Origin: Paguma larvata | Taxonomy: Eukaryota; Chordata; Mammalia; Carnivora; Viverridae | Assembly (NCBI GenBank): GCA_030068075.1 | Contig: CM057825.1 | Coordinates: 82,723,123 to 82,787,122, forward strand | Length of the DNA stretch: 64,000 nt | Direction: 5' to 3' | In this document: positions 1 to 11,033 of the stretch, piece by piece | Layout: every line of letters begins with the position of its first letter | Numbering within the stretch: position 1 is the first letter of the stretch | Translations under genes and position numbers: made by a program | Notes under the pieces: model-generated | Told to the model about the DNA's origin: nothing | The model's input: the letters and a program-made list of their open reading frames with translations, nothing else | Database searches by the model: none

Positions 1-1
1 G

Positions 2-178
2 CTTATGATCAACACTTATAAAACAAAATTACAGTTTAAAGATATCTGTTAAATTCTTAGTAAGGAGAAATGCACATAAAATATATATAATAGTTTTCTA
101 TCAAAGAGTTTAGCTAATTATTTAGATTTCTAACCAATAGGTTTTCTGAACTTGCCAAAGCTTCAACAAGTCTTTGGA
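2..178 (+). repeat. Direct repeat, copy A (partner inside an L1 at 1400-1558)
   Basis: This AT-rich segment recurs almost exactly at 1400-1558. The copies differ by a few substitutions and by about 18 extra bases (an AT-rich run ending near 111) in this copy. Similarity stops abruptly after 'tctttgga' in both. It is not a repeat family I recognise and shows no coding signal. Its left edge lies at the window start, so the true boundary may be outside the window. Confidence 0.9.
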
Positions 179-1298
179 AAAACAACCAACACAATCGAAT
201 GCACTGTGGACTTTACTCACATTAGACAACTCCTGAGGCAGGTTTAATAGGAATAAACAAAAGATCTCTAAAGGAAAAAATCATATTTGTGCTTTTACCT
301 ACGGAAAGCTCATGAGGATAAGAAAGTCACTGTTTATTTTAGGTAGATTCTTATGTCTTTGACTCTATTGATCAATATCAGCCCTGAGTAGGTTACTATG
401 GGATTGAGGCTCTGCTTGATTCAATAAACCCCAAGTTTCTTAACCCCTCCCATTTTTTTAAAGAAAGGTGAGAAAAATACTTTTAAAAGAAGACTTTATC
501 CTTTTTTTAATGCCTTGAGAGATTCTTCAGCTATCACTTTAAAGGTATGTGGATGTTTTTGAAATGCATCTTATTCGAATCTAGCCATAGGCTAGAAAAA
601 CTTAAAATCATTTGTTTAGCCCTAAAAATCAATGTAGAAAAAAAATACGACACTCACGTAGGTACCAAATAAATAAATACTATTTTATGCTGCAACACAT
701 GTTTAGAAACTAATTTTTTAAGTAAAAAACAGATCACGAGTATAATAACTGAAACTCTGCCCACCTGCGAATTTGCTAATATCCCTATCTCCACGCACAC
801 GTCTGTGTATTAATTCATTCAATCCACTTTTAAGCCTCTATTGTGCCAGGTTCTGTGTTAAGTATCAGAAATATGTGTTCTTCATATGAGATTGAGGTCT
901 AACATTCTTGGCACTTTATATATAATTTGATAGGTCTCGTGAGATATAATACCTGAGGACTGAGGATGAGATGATTTTACTTAAAACTCAAAGTCATGAA
1001 CATGTAATTTTTATTTTAAACTATAGAATTAATTAATCAAACTGTTAATTATAATGTTAAGCATATTTTTATTGTATTCTAGTCCTGGGAATTTGGCAAT
1101 CCATGTAGGTGATATAGAATAACAGGAATGTTTAGTCAGAATATCTTTCTCCAAATTATCGTGGGCTAAAACTAACATAATTTTTTCGTTTGTTGAGGAC
1201 TCACTGTGTATCAAACAGTATAATATATCTTATAAATATTGGTGCAACACTTCCCCTTAGCATCTTCAGGCCAGTAGAGAGACCATGCTCACTACTTT
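179..1298. other. Unique AT-rich intergenic DNA
   Basis: No gene or young repeat is visible. The only hint of an old repeat is a short L2-like piece near 805-880. Open frames here are short and lack coding character. Confidence 0.5.
805..880 (-). mobile_element. L2 LINE 3'-end fossil (short)
   Basis: The run 'attcattcaat' followed by 'attgtgccaggttctgtgtta' -like sequence resembles the reverse complement of the L2 3' end (ATTCATTCAACAAATATT..., TGTGCCAGGCACTG). It is short and diverged, so the assignment is tentative. Confidence 0.45.
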
Positions 1299-1399
1299 TT
1301 AATAGTTTATTTTCAAATTGGTTTACATATAACACCCAGTGTTCATCCCAACACGTGCCCTCTTTAATGCCCGTTACCCCCTCTCCTCCCTCCCTCACC

Positions 1400-1558
1400 C
1401 TTATGATCAACACTTATAAAACAAAATTACATTTTAAAGATATCTGTTAAATTCTTAGTAAGGAGAAATGCACATAAAAATCAAAGAGTTTAGCTAATTA
1501 TTTAGATTTCTAACCAATAGGTTTTCTGAACTTACCAAAGCTTCAATAAGTCTTTGGA
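1400..1558 (+). repeat. Direct repeat, copy B, embedded in L1 3' UTR
   Basis: This copy of the segment at 2-178 sits between the two halves of an L1 3' UTR. On the left it follows 'cctccctcaccc' and on the right it meets 'cttgttcttagtctttgag', both standard L1 3' UTR. It lacks the 18-bp AT-rich run of copy A. The join has replaced at most about five L1 bases. Confidence 0.9.
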
Positions 1559-1667
1559 CTTGTTCTTAGTCTTTGAGAGTCTCTTATGTTTTATCTCCCT
1601 CCATCTCTGTGTCTTTTTTTTTTTTCCTTTCCCCTCTTCCCCTCCCCCCTGGTTTTTGCTTAGTCTC

Positions 1668-1934
1668 TCAAAATCTGCCTATGTGTGGAAACATATGGTA
1701 TCTGTCTTTTTCTGACTGACTTATTTCACTTAACATAGTACCCTCCAGTTCCATCCATGTTGCTACACATGGCCAGATTTCATTTTTACTCATTGCCACG
1801 TAGTAGTCCATTGTATATAAGTACCATAACTTCTTTATCCATTCGTCAGTTGATGGGCGCTTGGTCTCTTTCCATGATTTGGCTATTGTCGAAAGTGCTG
1901 CTCTGAACATTGGGGTACACGTGCCCCTATGCAT
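1668..1934 (-). pseudogene. L1 ORF2 C-terminal remnant
   Basis: The minus strand encodes the far C-terminus of L1 ORF2, the retrotransposon endonuclease/reverse transcriptase protein. The stretch includes 'STIAKSWKETKRPSTDEW', 'LYTMDYYVAMSKNEI' and 'SEISQSEKDRYHMF', which correspond to the conserved L1 tail (TMEYY, KNEI, WMELE, LSE). The endonuclease and RT domains are absent because the element is 5'-truncated, so no activity is possible. A homologous remnant lies at 26988-27297. Frame retention is high, which fits a fairly young carnivore L1. Confidence 0.85.
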
Positions 1935-2095
1935 CAGCTATTTTTAACATTCATAGTTTTATCATTTGCTATAGTTTGTTGATTGCACATACATCAATAA
2001 TTGACTATAAAGAACACTTATCTATAAAGTACGACTGTTTTCAGTTAAAGCTGATGGAAATAACAGTATGGCACAAAAGATATTGCCATTGCAAT

Positions 2096-2178
2096 ATTGT
2101 GTATTATTTCTTTGAGTTCATAAATAATATTCAGTTCTTATTGTGTATTCTTTCTTTGAGTTCATAAATAATATTCAG
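2096..2178. repeat. 44-bp tandem duplication (about 1.9 copies)
   Basis: The 39-nt sequence at 2096-2134 repeats at 2140-2178 with one mismatch, separated by 'ttctt'. Both begin 'attgtgtatt' and end 'aataatattcag'. It is an AT-rich local duplication in non-coding DNA. Confidence 0.9.
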
Positions 2179-2301
2179 AATTGGTTCATACATACGGAAG
2201 CCTGATCAATATCCTCCCCTCCGAAACCTCCCATCTGTGCAAACTGTCTCAATAGATGGCTAACAAGTGGGACTTAGCATTCAAACTCTCAATAATTTTT
2301 T

Positions 2302-2512
2302 AAATATTAATTTATTTGTTTCAAGACAGGTAGGGAGTGAGTGGGGAGGGGCAGAGAGAGAGAGAGAGAGAGAGGAATAGAGAATCCCAAGCAGCCTCCA
2401 TGCTGTCAGCACAGAGCCAGACCTGGGGCTCAAACTCACAAACCATGAGATCATGACCTGAGCTGAAATGAAGAGTCAGATGCTTAGCCAACTGAGCCAC
2501 CCTGGTGCCCAG
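2302..2512 (-). mobile_element. CAN-SINE (SINEC, felid type), minus strand
   Basis: The tRNA-derived head is at the right ('actgagccaccctggtgccc'), followed leftwards by the body with 'tgctgtcagcacagagcc', a purine-rich (GA)n stretch and a T-rich tail. A diverged target duplication is visible: 'ataattttt' at 2292 and 'ataatttcta' at 2513. Confidence 0.92.
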
Positions 2513-2515
2513 ATA

Positions 2516-3339
2516 ATTTCTAAGTAATTGGGATGTTTCATGTATTTTTATTGCAAACAAATTTTACACTGTATCTGACACCAAAGACTGGTATAATTAA
2601 GTTAGTTTATATAAACAAATCACATGATGAAAATGACTGCGTGTCTTCTACTGTTAATGAGAATAATATAAGATGATCTAATACATAAGTTACAGGTCTT
2701 ATTTCTGGACCCAATACGAACCATTGCAAAGGTTTGTGTCCCCAAGTCTTAGAATACTTTCCTGGAAGCTAACTAGAGAATGCTCTTCAGTTTCCCTCTC
2801 AGGGAATTTCTCATCTCTCATCTCTCTTTGCTCTCTCTTTTTTGCTTTGTTTGTTTCATTACTGAGATCATAATCCCTCCAAGTGACCTTTGATTTTTTT
2901 TTCTTTTTTACTTTTTTTTGCCTTCTTTTTCTGTCCTCTTGACGTGCTGCCAAGTTTTTATCCATTAGCTATTGTCTCCCTCATGGCCCACCCCTGCCCA
3001 CCTCCAATCCCATGACATTAGCCTGTGTCAGCCTGAAATATGGCATTAGCCTCTTGTTAGCCATTTCTAGCTTCTCTTTTCCCATATTCAACACACTGTA
3101 CACACTGCTATTCGGTCAGTGTTCCAGAAGCCTACTTGTATGCATTTAAATTCCCTGCAAGTTTAAGCCTTATTTAGACAATAAAGACCCTTTACACTTA
3201 ATGTCCTTCTACCTTTCTAATCGAACATTTTATACAAACTATTCATTTATTCATTCAACAAATACTGGACATATCTCATACAAGGATATGCTACAGCATT
3301 AAGCACCTTCTTGGGCATCTTATTTCACTGGAGACGGTT
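2516..3339. other. Non-coding interval with pyrimidine-rich patch and weak L2 similarity
   Basis: Bases 2800-2960 are T/C-rich on the plus strand, which creates a lysine-rich spurious reading frame on the minus strand. Around 2985-3310 the sequence loosely resembles L2 ('attcattcaacaaatactgg' at 3251 matches the reversed L2 tail). No gene is supported. Confidence 0.4.
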
Positions 3340-3775
3340 GGTGCCATGGTGCTCTGCCAAGACACCCTGGTCAGAGCAGACATGCTCCCCCTGTCAACCT
3401 AAGCCAACTGACTCTTCCTCCTCGTGCCTTGGCTGGAAATTGTGCTCTACGGCAGGGAGACCTCTTGAGCAAGATCCCACTCCCTTTTAGGAAGATGCTT
3501 GATACCAATGGCCATCAGATATGGAAACACAAAGGCCTGGCCCACTAGCCTCAATTTGAGACAACCCCAAAGGGCTTGTCAAGCTCCAGAACTCCTTGTG
3601 GGTGGATTGAGACTTCAGCTGGCAACCATACTAGGTTGCATAGGTCAGTATTTCCCTCTGCCCAATCCTGCCTTCCTCACTTCTACACAGGTGTATTTCC
3701 AAAGAACACTCCCTTTCTGGACACAGTCTCTGTTTCAGAGTCCATTTCCAGGGAACCTTATCTAAGAAACGAAGT
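3340..3775 (+). mobile_element. Possible ancient LTR fragment (ERVL-type), family unresolved
   Basis: This block is GC-richer than its surroundings and ends with 'ctgtttcagagtccatttcc' followed by 'agggaaccttatctaag'. That resembles the U5 end of several mammalian ERVL-class LTRs. No internal viral genes, TG...CA ends or target duplication could be set, and the open frames here look incidental. Confidence 0.35.
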
Positions 3776-4289
3776 GAAACAGGTAATAATCAAGCAAATA
3801 GCATAGATAATGGCACATAATGTGGTGAATTATATAACTGGTTGCAAATATTCAAACGTCATGCCCCTTCCTGCGGTGCAAGAGAATTATACTTCATTAT
3901 CTCACTGATACCAGATTCAACGGTATTTCTTGCTTTGAACACTATTAAATGTATGTGGAAAAGAGATATGTCACTTTCAGGAAAAATCTTTAAGAGTCAG
4001 CTTATGGTTCACCATTTTTTTTTTTTCATTTTCCTCAGCCAAAATGATGAGCAGTGTTCCATACAGACGTCCTTTATTATCCCGGGCCCCAGGGAAAAGA
4101 TTACGGACAGTGGAGCCACAAGTGATCTGTATGGACCTAGAGCATGTTCTTGGAAGATACTGAGGTTTGAGAGTCTCTAGTTGCCACAGCAGGGTCTACT
4201 CTAGCCTGCTGGAAAGGGCTAGCATTAGTACTCTCAAGTAAAGTAAAGCAGGCATGAGGAATAGTGGAGTAAGGAGTTAGGATAGAGGC

Positions 4290-4810
4290 CAGAGCTGTGG
4301 ATTTAAATAGAATTGTCAGGGATAACCTTATGGATAGGGTGGGATTTGGGCAGAGTCCTAAACCAGATGAGAGAGCAAGACCTTGAAGATCTTGAGGGAG
4401 GAGTGTCCTATGCAGAGAGAGCTGCAAGGTAAAAGTCCTGGGGCCACTGCCTGACTGAGGTAAAACAAACAAACAAACAAAACAAACAAACAAACAAAAA
4501 CAATAGTGTGGCTATAATTCCAAGAAAAGGGGGCATTCAGCAAAGATGAACTGGAGCAATAACGGAATCCAAAACGTGCAGAGCCTTCTAGTCATTTAAA
4601 AACGTATCATTTTTCTCTGAGTAGGAAGGGAAGCCTGTGGGGCTGTAAGCTAGTAGAGACTGACAAAGAGCTGGATTCTGGATACATTTTTGAAGTTAGA
4701 ATGGACATATTTTACTGACAGGTTGGATGTGGGTTATATGAGAAAAAAATTCAAGGATGATTCTACAAATGGCAGGAAAGATTTACATTTCCTGAGAGAC
4801 CAATACTGCT
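4290..4810 (-). mobile_element. L2 LINE fragment, minus strand
   Basis: The reverse complement follows the L2 ORF2 3' region. Characteristic diverged segments are 'gatcttgagggaggagtgtcc', 'gattctggatacatttttga' and 'aggttggatgtgggttatat', known L2 phrases in this order and spacing. An (AAAC)n microsatellite has grown inside it at 4461-4503. It is an ancient fossil with no intact frame. Confidence 0.65.
4461..4503. repeat. (AAAC)n microsatellite
   Basis: About ten aaac/aaaac units, slightly interrupted, inside the L2 fragment. Confidence 0.95.
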
Positions 4811-4879
4811 GAAGCAAATTTTACAAACTCAGCCTTGTCAAATTTCTTCCCTTGCTCTCCTTATATTTCCTACACAGTC

Positions 4880-5300
4880 TTTGTGGTTTTATCCTTATCA
4901 TTCACCAATCTCCATTACGTCTAAATTCTATGTACTCTCCCAAGCTCAGCTCAGATGCTACTTCCTCCATGAAGCTGCCTATGAATATCTCCATTTGAAG
5001 TAAGGTATCTTTTCCCTTTTCTTTTTTATTTTTTTAAATGTTTATTCATTTTTGAGAGACAGAGCATGAGTGGGGGAGAGGCAGAGAGAGGGAGACACAG
5101 AATCCAAAGCAGGCTCCAGGCTCCGAGCCATTAGCACAGAGTCGACAAGGGCTCAAACTCTCGAATGATGAGATCATGACCTGACCCGAAGTCAGATTCT
5201 TAACTGACTGAGCCACCTAGGCTCCCCTAAGGTATCTTTTACTATCACCATAATCTTTTATTTATGACTCTTTATATTAATAACTTTTCCTCTTGTTTTA
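4880..5300 (+). mobile_element. L2 LINE 3' fragment, plus strand, split by a SINE
   Basis: The left part contains 'caagctcagctcagatgcta' and 'cttcctccatgaagctgcct', a diverged form of the L2 3' segment CAGCTCAAATGTCACCTCCTCAGAGAGGCC. The L2-like sequence resumes after the SINE at 5014-5227 ('ctatcaccataatcttttat'). This L2 piece faces the one at 4290-4810, so they are separate fragments or a rearranged element. Confidence 0.5.
5014..5227 (-). mobile_element. CAN-SINE (SINEC), minus strand, perfect TSD
   Basis: A complete element with the head at the right ('actgactgagccacctaggc'), a GA-rich middle and a T-rich tail at the left. It is flanked by a perfect 13-bp duplication, 'taaggtatctttt', at 5001-5013 and 5228-5240. 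It inserted into an L2 fragment. Confidence 0.95.
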
Positions 5301-5634
5301 TATTGTTTTTATATTTTTTGAGGTTCGGTCAAATAGAGATGAAATTGTCATTTATATTACTAATTAAAGATAACTTTAGGTAACTGCTCTGGTGATATTC
5401 TTATTTCAGTTCTGTATTAAATTCACCCTAGCACATTCACAAGCGTGCTCCACCCACCCCTCGCCCCCACACTCCTTCTCATAGTAGGTGCTTTCCCCTG
5501 CCAAATTATTGAACCCCAAAGTAAGGAGACAGTTGGATCTAAGGTAGGTTTATAGCTTCTTTTCAATTTCCAATTCACTATTTAGATAAATCAGCCTTTT
5601 TCACCTAAAGAGGTATCCTAGTCCACTCAGAGTT

Positions 5635-5912
5635 TTATGACAAATGCCGTGGACTGGACTGGATTTCTCACAGCTCTGGAGACTGGAAAGGTCAAGGTCA
5701 AGGCACAAGCAGATTCTATATCTGGTGATAACCTCACATGGCAGAAAGGGTAAGGGAACTTTTGGAACTTTATAAAGGCACTAACCTCACTTATGAGATC
5801 TCCACGCCCACGACCTAACAATCTCCTCAAGGTCCCACTTCCAAATGCCATCACTTTGGGAATTAGGTTTCCAAATATGAATTTTGAGGGGATACAAACA
5901 TTCAGTCTATGG
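5635..5912 (-). mobile_element. ERVL-MaLR solo LTR fragment (MLT1/MST type)
   Basis: The plus strand reads 'ggatttctcacagctctgga', 'acctcacatggcagaaaggg', 'ataaaggcactaacctcact', 'gaattttgaggggatacaaa' and 'cattcagtctatggg'. These match the reverse complement of a MaLR LTR (CTCACAGTTCTGGAGG ... GACACAAACATTCAG). Part of the middle is missing compared with a full LTR. No retroviral genes accompany it, and it is an old solo-LTR-like fossil. Confidence 0.85.
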
Positions 5913-6213
5913 GAGGAGGAGTGAGCAAAGACATGGGCCAAGAGGCTGAATCTTTATTCTTTTGAAGGGTAAATATCTGTCCACCATGCACGTAACACTT
6001 TCTGTCAGTCTTACTCTGGTCTTGAATAAAATATACTTATGTTTCCATTGCATATACTCAAAGCTTCCGGTATGATGTCTGTGCACATAAGACATCCTAA
6101 ATGTTTTTGAATCAGTGCATCTATTGACATCATCAAGAATACATGGAATAAAGTAACGGTGATGATGGGACCATGAAATACCATGAAATCAGATTTTTAA
6201 AGCTTTAAATATA

Positions 6214-6398
6214 GAGGCACTTGGGTGGCTCAGTTGGTTAAGGATCTGAATTTAGCTCAGGTCTGTGCTGACAGCTCAGAGCCTGGAGCCTGCTTCAGAT
6301 TCTGTGTCTCCCTCTCTCTCTGCCCCCTCCCACTCAAGCCCTGTCTCTATTTCTCTCTCTCTTTCAAAAAATAAATAAATATTTAAAATTTATTTTAA
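6214..6398 (+). mobile_element. CAN-SINE (SINEC), plus strand, with internal deletion
   Basis: The head 'cacttgggtggctcagttgg' is followed by 'gaatttagctcag', then directly by 'gtctgtgctgacagctcaga'. The roughly 45-bp segment holding the B box (about 'catgatctcac...gggctc' in other copies) is absent. The body, CT-rich stretch and (AAAT) tail follow. A perfect 11-bp duplication 'ctttaaatata' lies at 6203-6213 and 6399-6409. Confidence 0.93.
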
Positions 6399-6409
6399 CT
6401 TTAAATATA

Positions 6410-9400
6410 AACAAATTCAGCTCCTGGTTTTATTTTTTTTTCATATCGCTATTGCAACATGAAACTTTATCATTTGCCCACTTACTTATGCACACGGCCT
6501 TATGCTAATAACAAATTTTGTACTAAAGAAAAATCACTATACATATATTATTAGTTTTTAAAGCCACAAGATGTTCAAATAATGTTATTTTAAAATCATG
6601 GTTGCATTTCCAACCATCTTTACCAACCATTAGCCTTTGAACTAAGAAATAAACTATGCCTTTGACACTTTTAGAAGTGAATGAAAAGACCTTATTGGCC
6701 ATACATTCTCTTGCTGTAGATTGGTCACTAGACTATCATTGAATTTAACCAGTTTGTTTCATGAACATATTTATGGAGGAAAGGGGAAGGCAGTGGAGAA
6801 ACAGTAATAAAAAAAAAAAAAAAACAATGGACAAGAGAAAGCCCTTCTGAATCAATTGAAATAGGGGAGAACTAGGTAAATCACAACTAAGAACCCACTG
6901 ATAGTGCTAGAAACCTGGTTTATAGTCTAAATACACAGACTCTATACTTCATTTTAAAAGATCTCTCTTTTACTCCTATTTTTAAATCATGCCTACTATA
7001 AACTTCCAAGTTAATCGGCTTTAATAAACCTGGAAATAATGTTAGTGCTTAATAGTTAATAACAAAAGTTGACAAAAGGAAATGGTTCCTCATATAAAGA
7101 ATACTTAGCAAAAACCATATGTTATGCAGATATGTCAAAATCAGTAGTTCAAAGTCAACATTGACTTTTAAGTTATTTGCATGCACTGAATGGAAAGACC
7201 ACTTAGCCAGGACCCTAGAGCCTTTCTTAACACCACCAGCATTGTGTGAGTTTGAAGTTCTTTGATCTCCCTGAGTCTCAGTGTTGCCAAAACAAGAAGA
7301 GAGTTGCATTAAATACTCTACTTGGGTTCCTCCATGGTCATGAAGTCATATTTCCTGATTTCATGTCCATAGATAGTCCAGTGTGTTACAAGCTTTATCT
7401 TTAGATGTGTGATACTTGTCAATATGTAATCACTGATATATTTGAATGCATTTTTATGAAATTATCTGAGATTAGAAGAAAGTGCCCTCTTCCAATTAAA
7501 GGCTATGTTTAGGGTATACCATATCCAGTGCTATCTTCCTAAATCTGCTTGATGTCATTAATAGTTCTATCCTCACCTTAGGACAAGGTAAACCTGACCA
7601 GCTAAGGCTGTCCTCCTCTGCAAATCATCTGTTCTTGAACTTGAATCATCTTATTCTAACTTGCTTGACTCAGGAACAAGCATATTCTCATTTTTTTTTT
7701 TTTTTGGTATCTATTTACTTCTTTTGATTTGTTCCTTTTAGCCTAGAAGATTTAGACTCTCTTTCTTTTCTGAGATTACTTCAACTGTGTGCCATTTAAA
7801 ACGAACTGAAGTTACCTCTGATGTGTGTTTTCCTTTATGCCATTGTGTTTCATATGGCACAGCTATTCCTACTGTCAGTCCATGTGACTGTCCTCAAGTA
7901 CTATATTTCAAAGAGTACCATTAACATCCAACTTATTTTATGCCAGCTCATTTATTAGAAAGAAAAATAAAATTTGTCTAGATACACTAATTTTGTACAA
8001 ATGCATATAGTACAAAATTTTATGCAATCTTCTATTTCAGAGAATAGAATACTTCATACCATCATAAAATAAGTGATGAGGAAGTGGCTTAAGTTTTAAA
8101 GGGAAATAATATTTAAATCAAAGAAACAAAGTTCTTATGATTGGATAGATCTTTAATAAGTCAACAGATTTATGGTAAAATATACCTAATCCTACATTTC
8201 AAATTGTAGCCAGATTGGAATCTGAGCATCTTTGGAATCCATAATGACTCATGCGGGGCACTTTTGTATGATTCAGTCTTGACATGGTGCCAAAACAACT
8301 GGTCATGTCAATCAAAAAAATTAGTTGAGCAATTCTTCCATGCCATGAAGACAATGGTCCAGTTGGTTGTATTTTTCATCCTTTTACTAGTGTCTACGTG
8401 ATGGTAATTTGGCCGTGCTTCTGGTGAGTGTGATGCTGCATGTGATATATAGGACCTAAGTCTCAATTCTTTGATGAAACCTTTCCACAGAAGCTCTGAA
8501 GACTCCCAGGTATTCAAACTTCATGCCCCTTGGAACTCTAAGATTTTTGTATATTCCTCTAGAAAGCTCTGTTTCAACAAATCATGAGATCATATAGCAC
8601 AAAGAGGCCCTTGAGAGAGCCTTTGGTCTAGCAGTTGATTGTGTATATTTATTTCTTGGAGACACTTGTGTTTATATCCATATATTTATGTTGGTGCTGT
8701 GTTCCCATTATATCAGAAGGTCATTAAGGACTTGCCCTGTTTCCTTCTTTCTTTCTTTTCTTCTTTCTTTTTTTTCTGTTTTTGAACTCCCCACAGTCCA
8801 ATAGAGTACTCTAAAATAGTGTTGGACTACTTTCTCTGAGCAGTCTGTGAAAAATTCCTATCATGCCAGATAACAAGGCAGAATTTACAAGTGTAGCAAA
8901 AATGCTGGTCTTTCTTCTCCAATAAATATAGATCCAAAGTACAGGTCACTTCACAGTCCACAAGATATTTTTTATCACAAGGTACTTTTTAAATGTCTCC
9001 AAATGTTCTAATTTTGCTCTCAACACAGGTTTCACACTTATTATTGGCCAATTCATATAACCAGATGAATTTACATGTTTAAATAATAATAGAAGCATGG
9101 ATGGGAGCTCCTGTCTGACTACTTTAGGACAATAATTAAAGCTAGACCTTAAGTGGCATGGGACCGGAACCAGGTCTGTCTTGCTGAATACAGTGCCACA
9201 TGGCAGGTATTCAGGTAATATTGGCTGAGTAATTACAGAAGTCAAAGAAAAGAGTGAAAATAAATTTACTAGTATTTCTTCTGGAATTACTCTTTGATTA
9301 AAAAATATAATTAGTGGCCTACTTTAAGAAAGAAAAACTACTGAGTTTTTCTTTTATTATGTGTGTTTTACAGTTGACTTTCAAGGTTTCTTTAAATTCC

Positions 9401-9588
9401 CATTTTCTTTCAAAATAAGCTTAATTATCACTGCTCCTAAGCAATGGTTTTATTTATTATACACTCAGAGAGTGAGTGACTTACTAACCTTTGAATTTTG
9501 CTTACTTTTTATGGATCTCAAAATCTCTAATGATAGAATTGCTTTAATTTCATGATGACATAAACAGTATTATATATGTGCTTTAAAA
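6410..9588. other. Mostly unique non-coding DNA
   Basis: No gene is visible in this 3.2-kb AT-rich stretch. Open frames on both strands are under 100 codons and overlap each other. Poly-A at 6809-6825, poly-T near 7690 and a (CTTT)-like patch near 8745-8780 are simple-sequence patches. A short L2-like 3' end lies at 9150-9235. Confidence 0.5.
9150..9235 (+). mobile_element. L2 LINE 3'-end fossil
   Basis: The segments 'accaggtctgtcttgctgaa' and 'acagtgccacatggcaggta' are diverged matches to the L2 3' end (GTCTGTCTTGTTCACTG ... GTGCCTGGCACATAGTAG). They continue into 'ttcaggtaatattggctgag', which aligns with the TCAATAAATATTTGTTGA tail. Confidence 0.5.
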
Positions 9589-9602
9589 AAATATTCATTT
9601 TA

Positions 9603-9825
9603 GGGGCACCTGGATGGCTCAGTCTGTTGAGCTTTGGACTTCGGCTCAGGTCATGGCTCCCAGTTCATGATTTCGAGCCTTGCATCAGGCTCTAATCTAA
9701 CAAACAGCTCAGAGCCTGGAGCCTGCTTCAGATTCTGTGTCTTCCTCTCCTTCTCCTCCTCCCCTGCTCATGCTCTGTCTCTCTCTGTCTCTCAAAAATA
9801 AATAAATGTTAAAAAAATTTTTTTT
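9603..9825 (+). mobile_element. CAN-SINE (SINEC), plus strand, perfect TSD
   Basis: A full-length copy with head 'gcacctggatggctcagtct', body 'cagagcctggagcctgcttc', a CT-rich stretch and an A-rich tail. A perfect 14-bp duplication 'aaatattcatttta' flanks it at 9589-9602 and 9826-9839. Confidence 0.95.
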
Positions 9826-10009
9826 AAATATTCATTTTAATTTGAGATATTTGATGTTTGTTAAAGTGTCAAGAATCCAGGAAGAAAAAAAAAAAAAAAA
9901 ACAAGGAACTAATGCTTTTCAAAGCTGTTCAAGACACCAACCAAATTAAATACCTGATATAAAACCAACACCATTGGTTAATGGACACCAAACCATTCTT
10001 TTTTTTTTC

Positions 10010-10197
10010 TTTAGCTTTTTTTTTTCATTTATAATAGTTTATTTTCAAATTGGTTTACATAAAACACCCAGTGTTCATCCCAACATGTGCCCTTTTTTAA
10101 TGCCCATCACCCCCTCTCCCCCCCATCCCCCTCACCCTCAGTTAGTTCTTAGTCTTTGAGAGTCTCTTATGTTTTATCTCCCTCCCTCTCTGTGTCA
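10010..10197 (-). mobile_element. Severely 5'-truncated L1 (3' UTR only)
   Basis: The plus strand carries 'tttcaaattggtttacataa', 'tgttcatcccaacatgtgcc' and 'tagtctttgagagtctctta', the reversed carnivore L1 3' UTR. A T-rich stretch on the left stands for the poly(A) tail. The element ends after 'ctctgtgtc', so no ORF2 is present. 'cattc(t)n' at 9993 and 'catttttttttc' at 10197 may be the target duplication, but low complexity makes this uncertain. Confidence 0.9.
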
Positions 10198-10826
10198 TTT
10201 TTTTTTCACGTTCTTTTTTAATATAGTATGATCCTTCTGATTAAATCTAAATAATGTTCAAATCACCATTTCATAAACAAAAAATTCTGTTTACTTCAAA
10301 TAAGTACACTGACAGAGAAAAAAGATAATATATCTCTTGATATTTGCCAGTATCATTTTTTCCCCTCTGGTTGATGCCTCCTTAAGGAGAAAGAAAAATT
10401 TTAACTCGTAAAAAAGGATCTTTCACGATCGCCTGGAAATTACCAGCTTGTTGAACTCACCTTTACTGGACAGATGGCAGGTGACAAACTGATCTCAGCC
10501 AATATAATCTGTCAAAACAATCTGCCACAAGCAGGTGTCAGATAATTATCTAAATGAACAGATATGTAAAGTAATAAACAAACTAGAAATAGGTACTAAA
10601 CAGGGAACTTAAGCCCCTACATATCCGACCTAACCTTCAGTCATACATACGATGCAAAAATTAAGTGGTACTTAGAGGGCAACGTGGAAGTATGAACAGC
10701 AGCGTCTGTTTTCCTCACCTAATTTTTGCTTGGTGTAAACAAATTTTAAGATTTCTATTCACACGGAACTCTGGTTGCATCACTGTGATATGCCAATAAA
10801 ACAGAATTTTTTTGTTTGTCCAGTAT

Positions 10827-11033
10827 TTGTAAAAATTTTTTTAATGTTTATTCATTTTTGAGAGAGAGAGACACAGTGCGAGTGGGAGGGAGGCAGAGAG
10901 AGAGGGAGACACAGAATCCGAAGCAGGCCCCAGGCTCTGAGCTGTCAGCACAGAGCCTGACACGGCGCTTGAACTCACAAACCGTGAGCTCATGACCTGA
11001 GCCACGCAACCAACTGAGCCATCCATGTGTCCC
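10827..11033 (-). mobile_element. CAN-SINE (SINEC), minus strand, perfect TSD
   Basis: The element has its head at the right ('accaactgagccatccatgt'), the felid body 'ctctgagctgtcagcacaga', a GA-rich stretch and a T-rich tail at the left. A perfect 14-bp duplication 'tgtttgtccagtat' lies at 10813-10826 and 11034-11047. Confidence 0.95.

Larger units (their letters stand above)
1299..1940 (-). mobile_element. 5'-truncated carnivore L1, interrupted by a copied flank segment
   Basis: Read on the minus strand, 1940 down to 1559 gives the end of L1 ORF2 and the start of the 3' UTR, and 1400 down to about 1299 gives the 3' UTR end ('gttcatcccaacacgtgccc' on the plus strand). The same 3' UTR occurs at 10010-10197 and 26836-27000, where the two parts are joined by only a few bases ('tcagtta', 'tcagatt'). 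Here they are separated by 159 bp of unrelated DNA (1400-1558). The 5' end is truncated. No convincing target-site duplication was found. Confidence 0.9.

Noticed and set aside
3340..3806. Overlapping frames of 76-88 codons
   Set aside because: They overlap in two frames over a probable LTR fossil and show no conserved domain.
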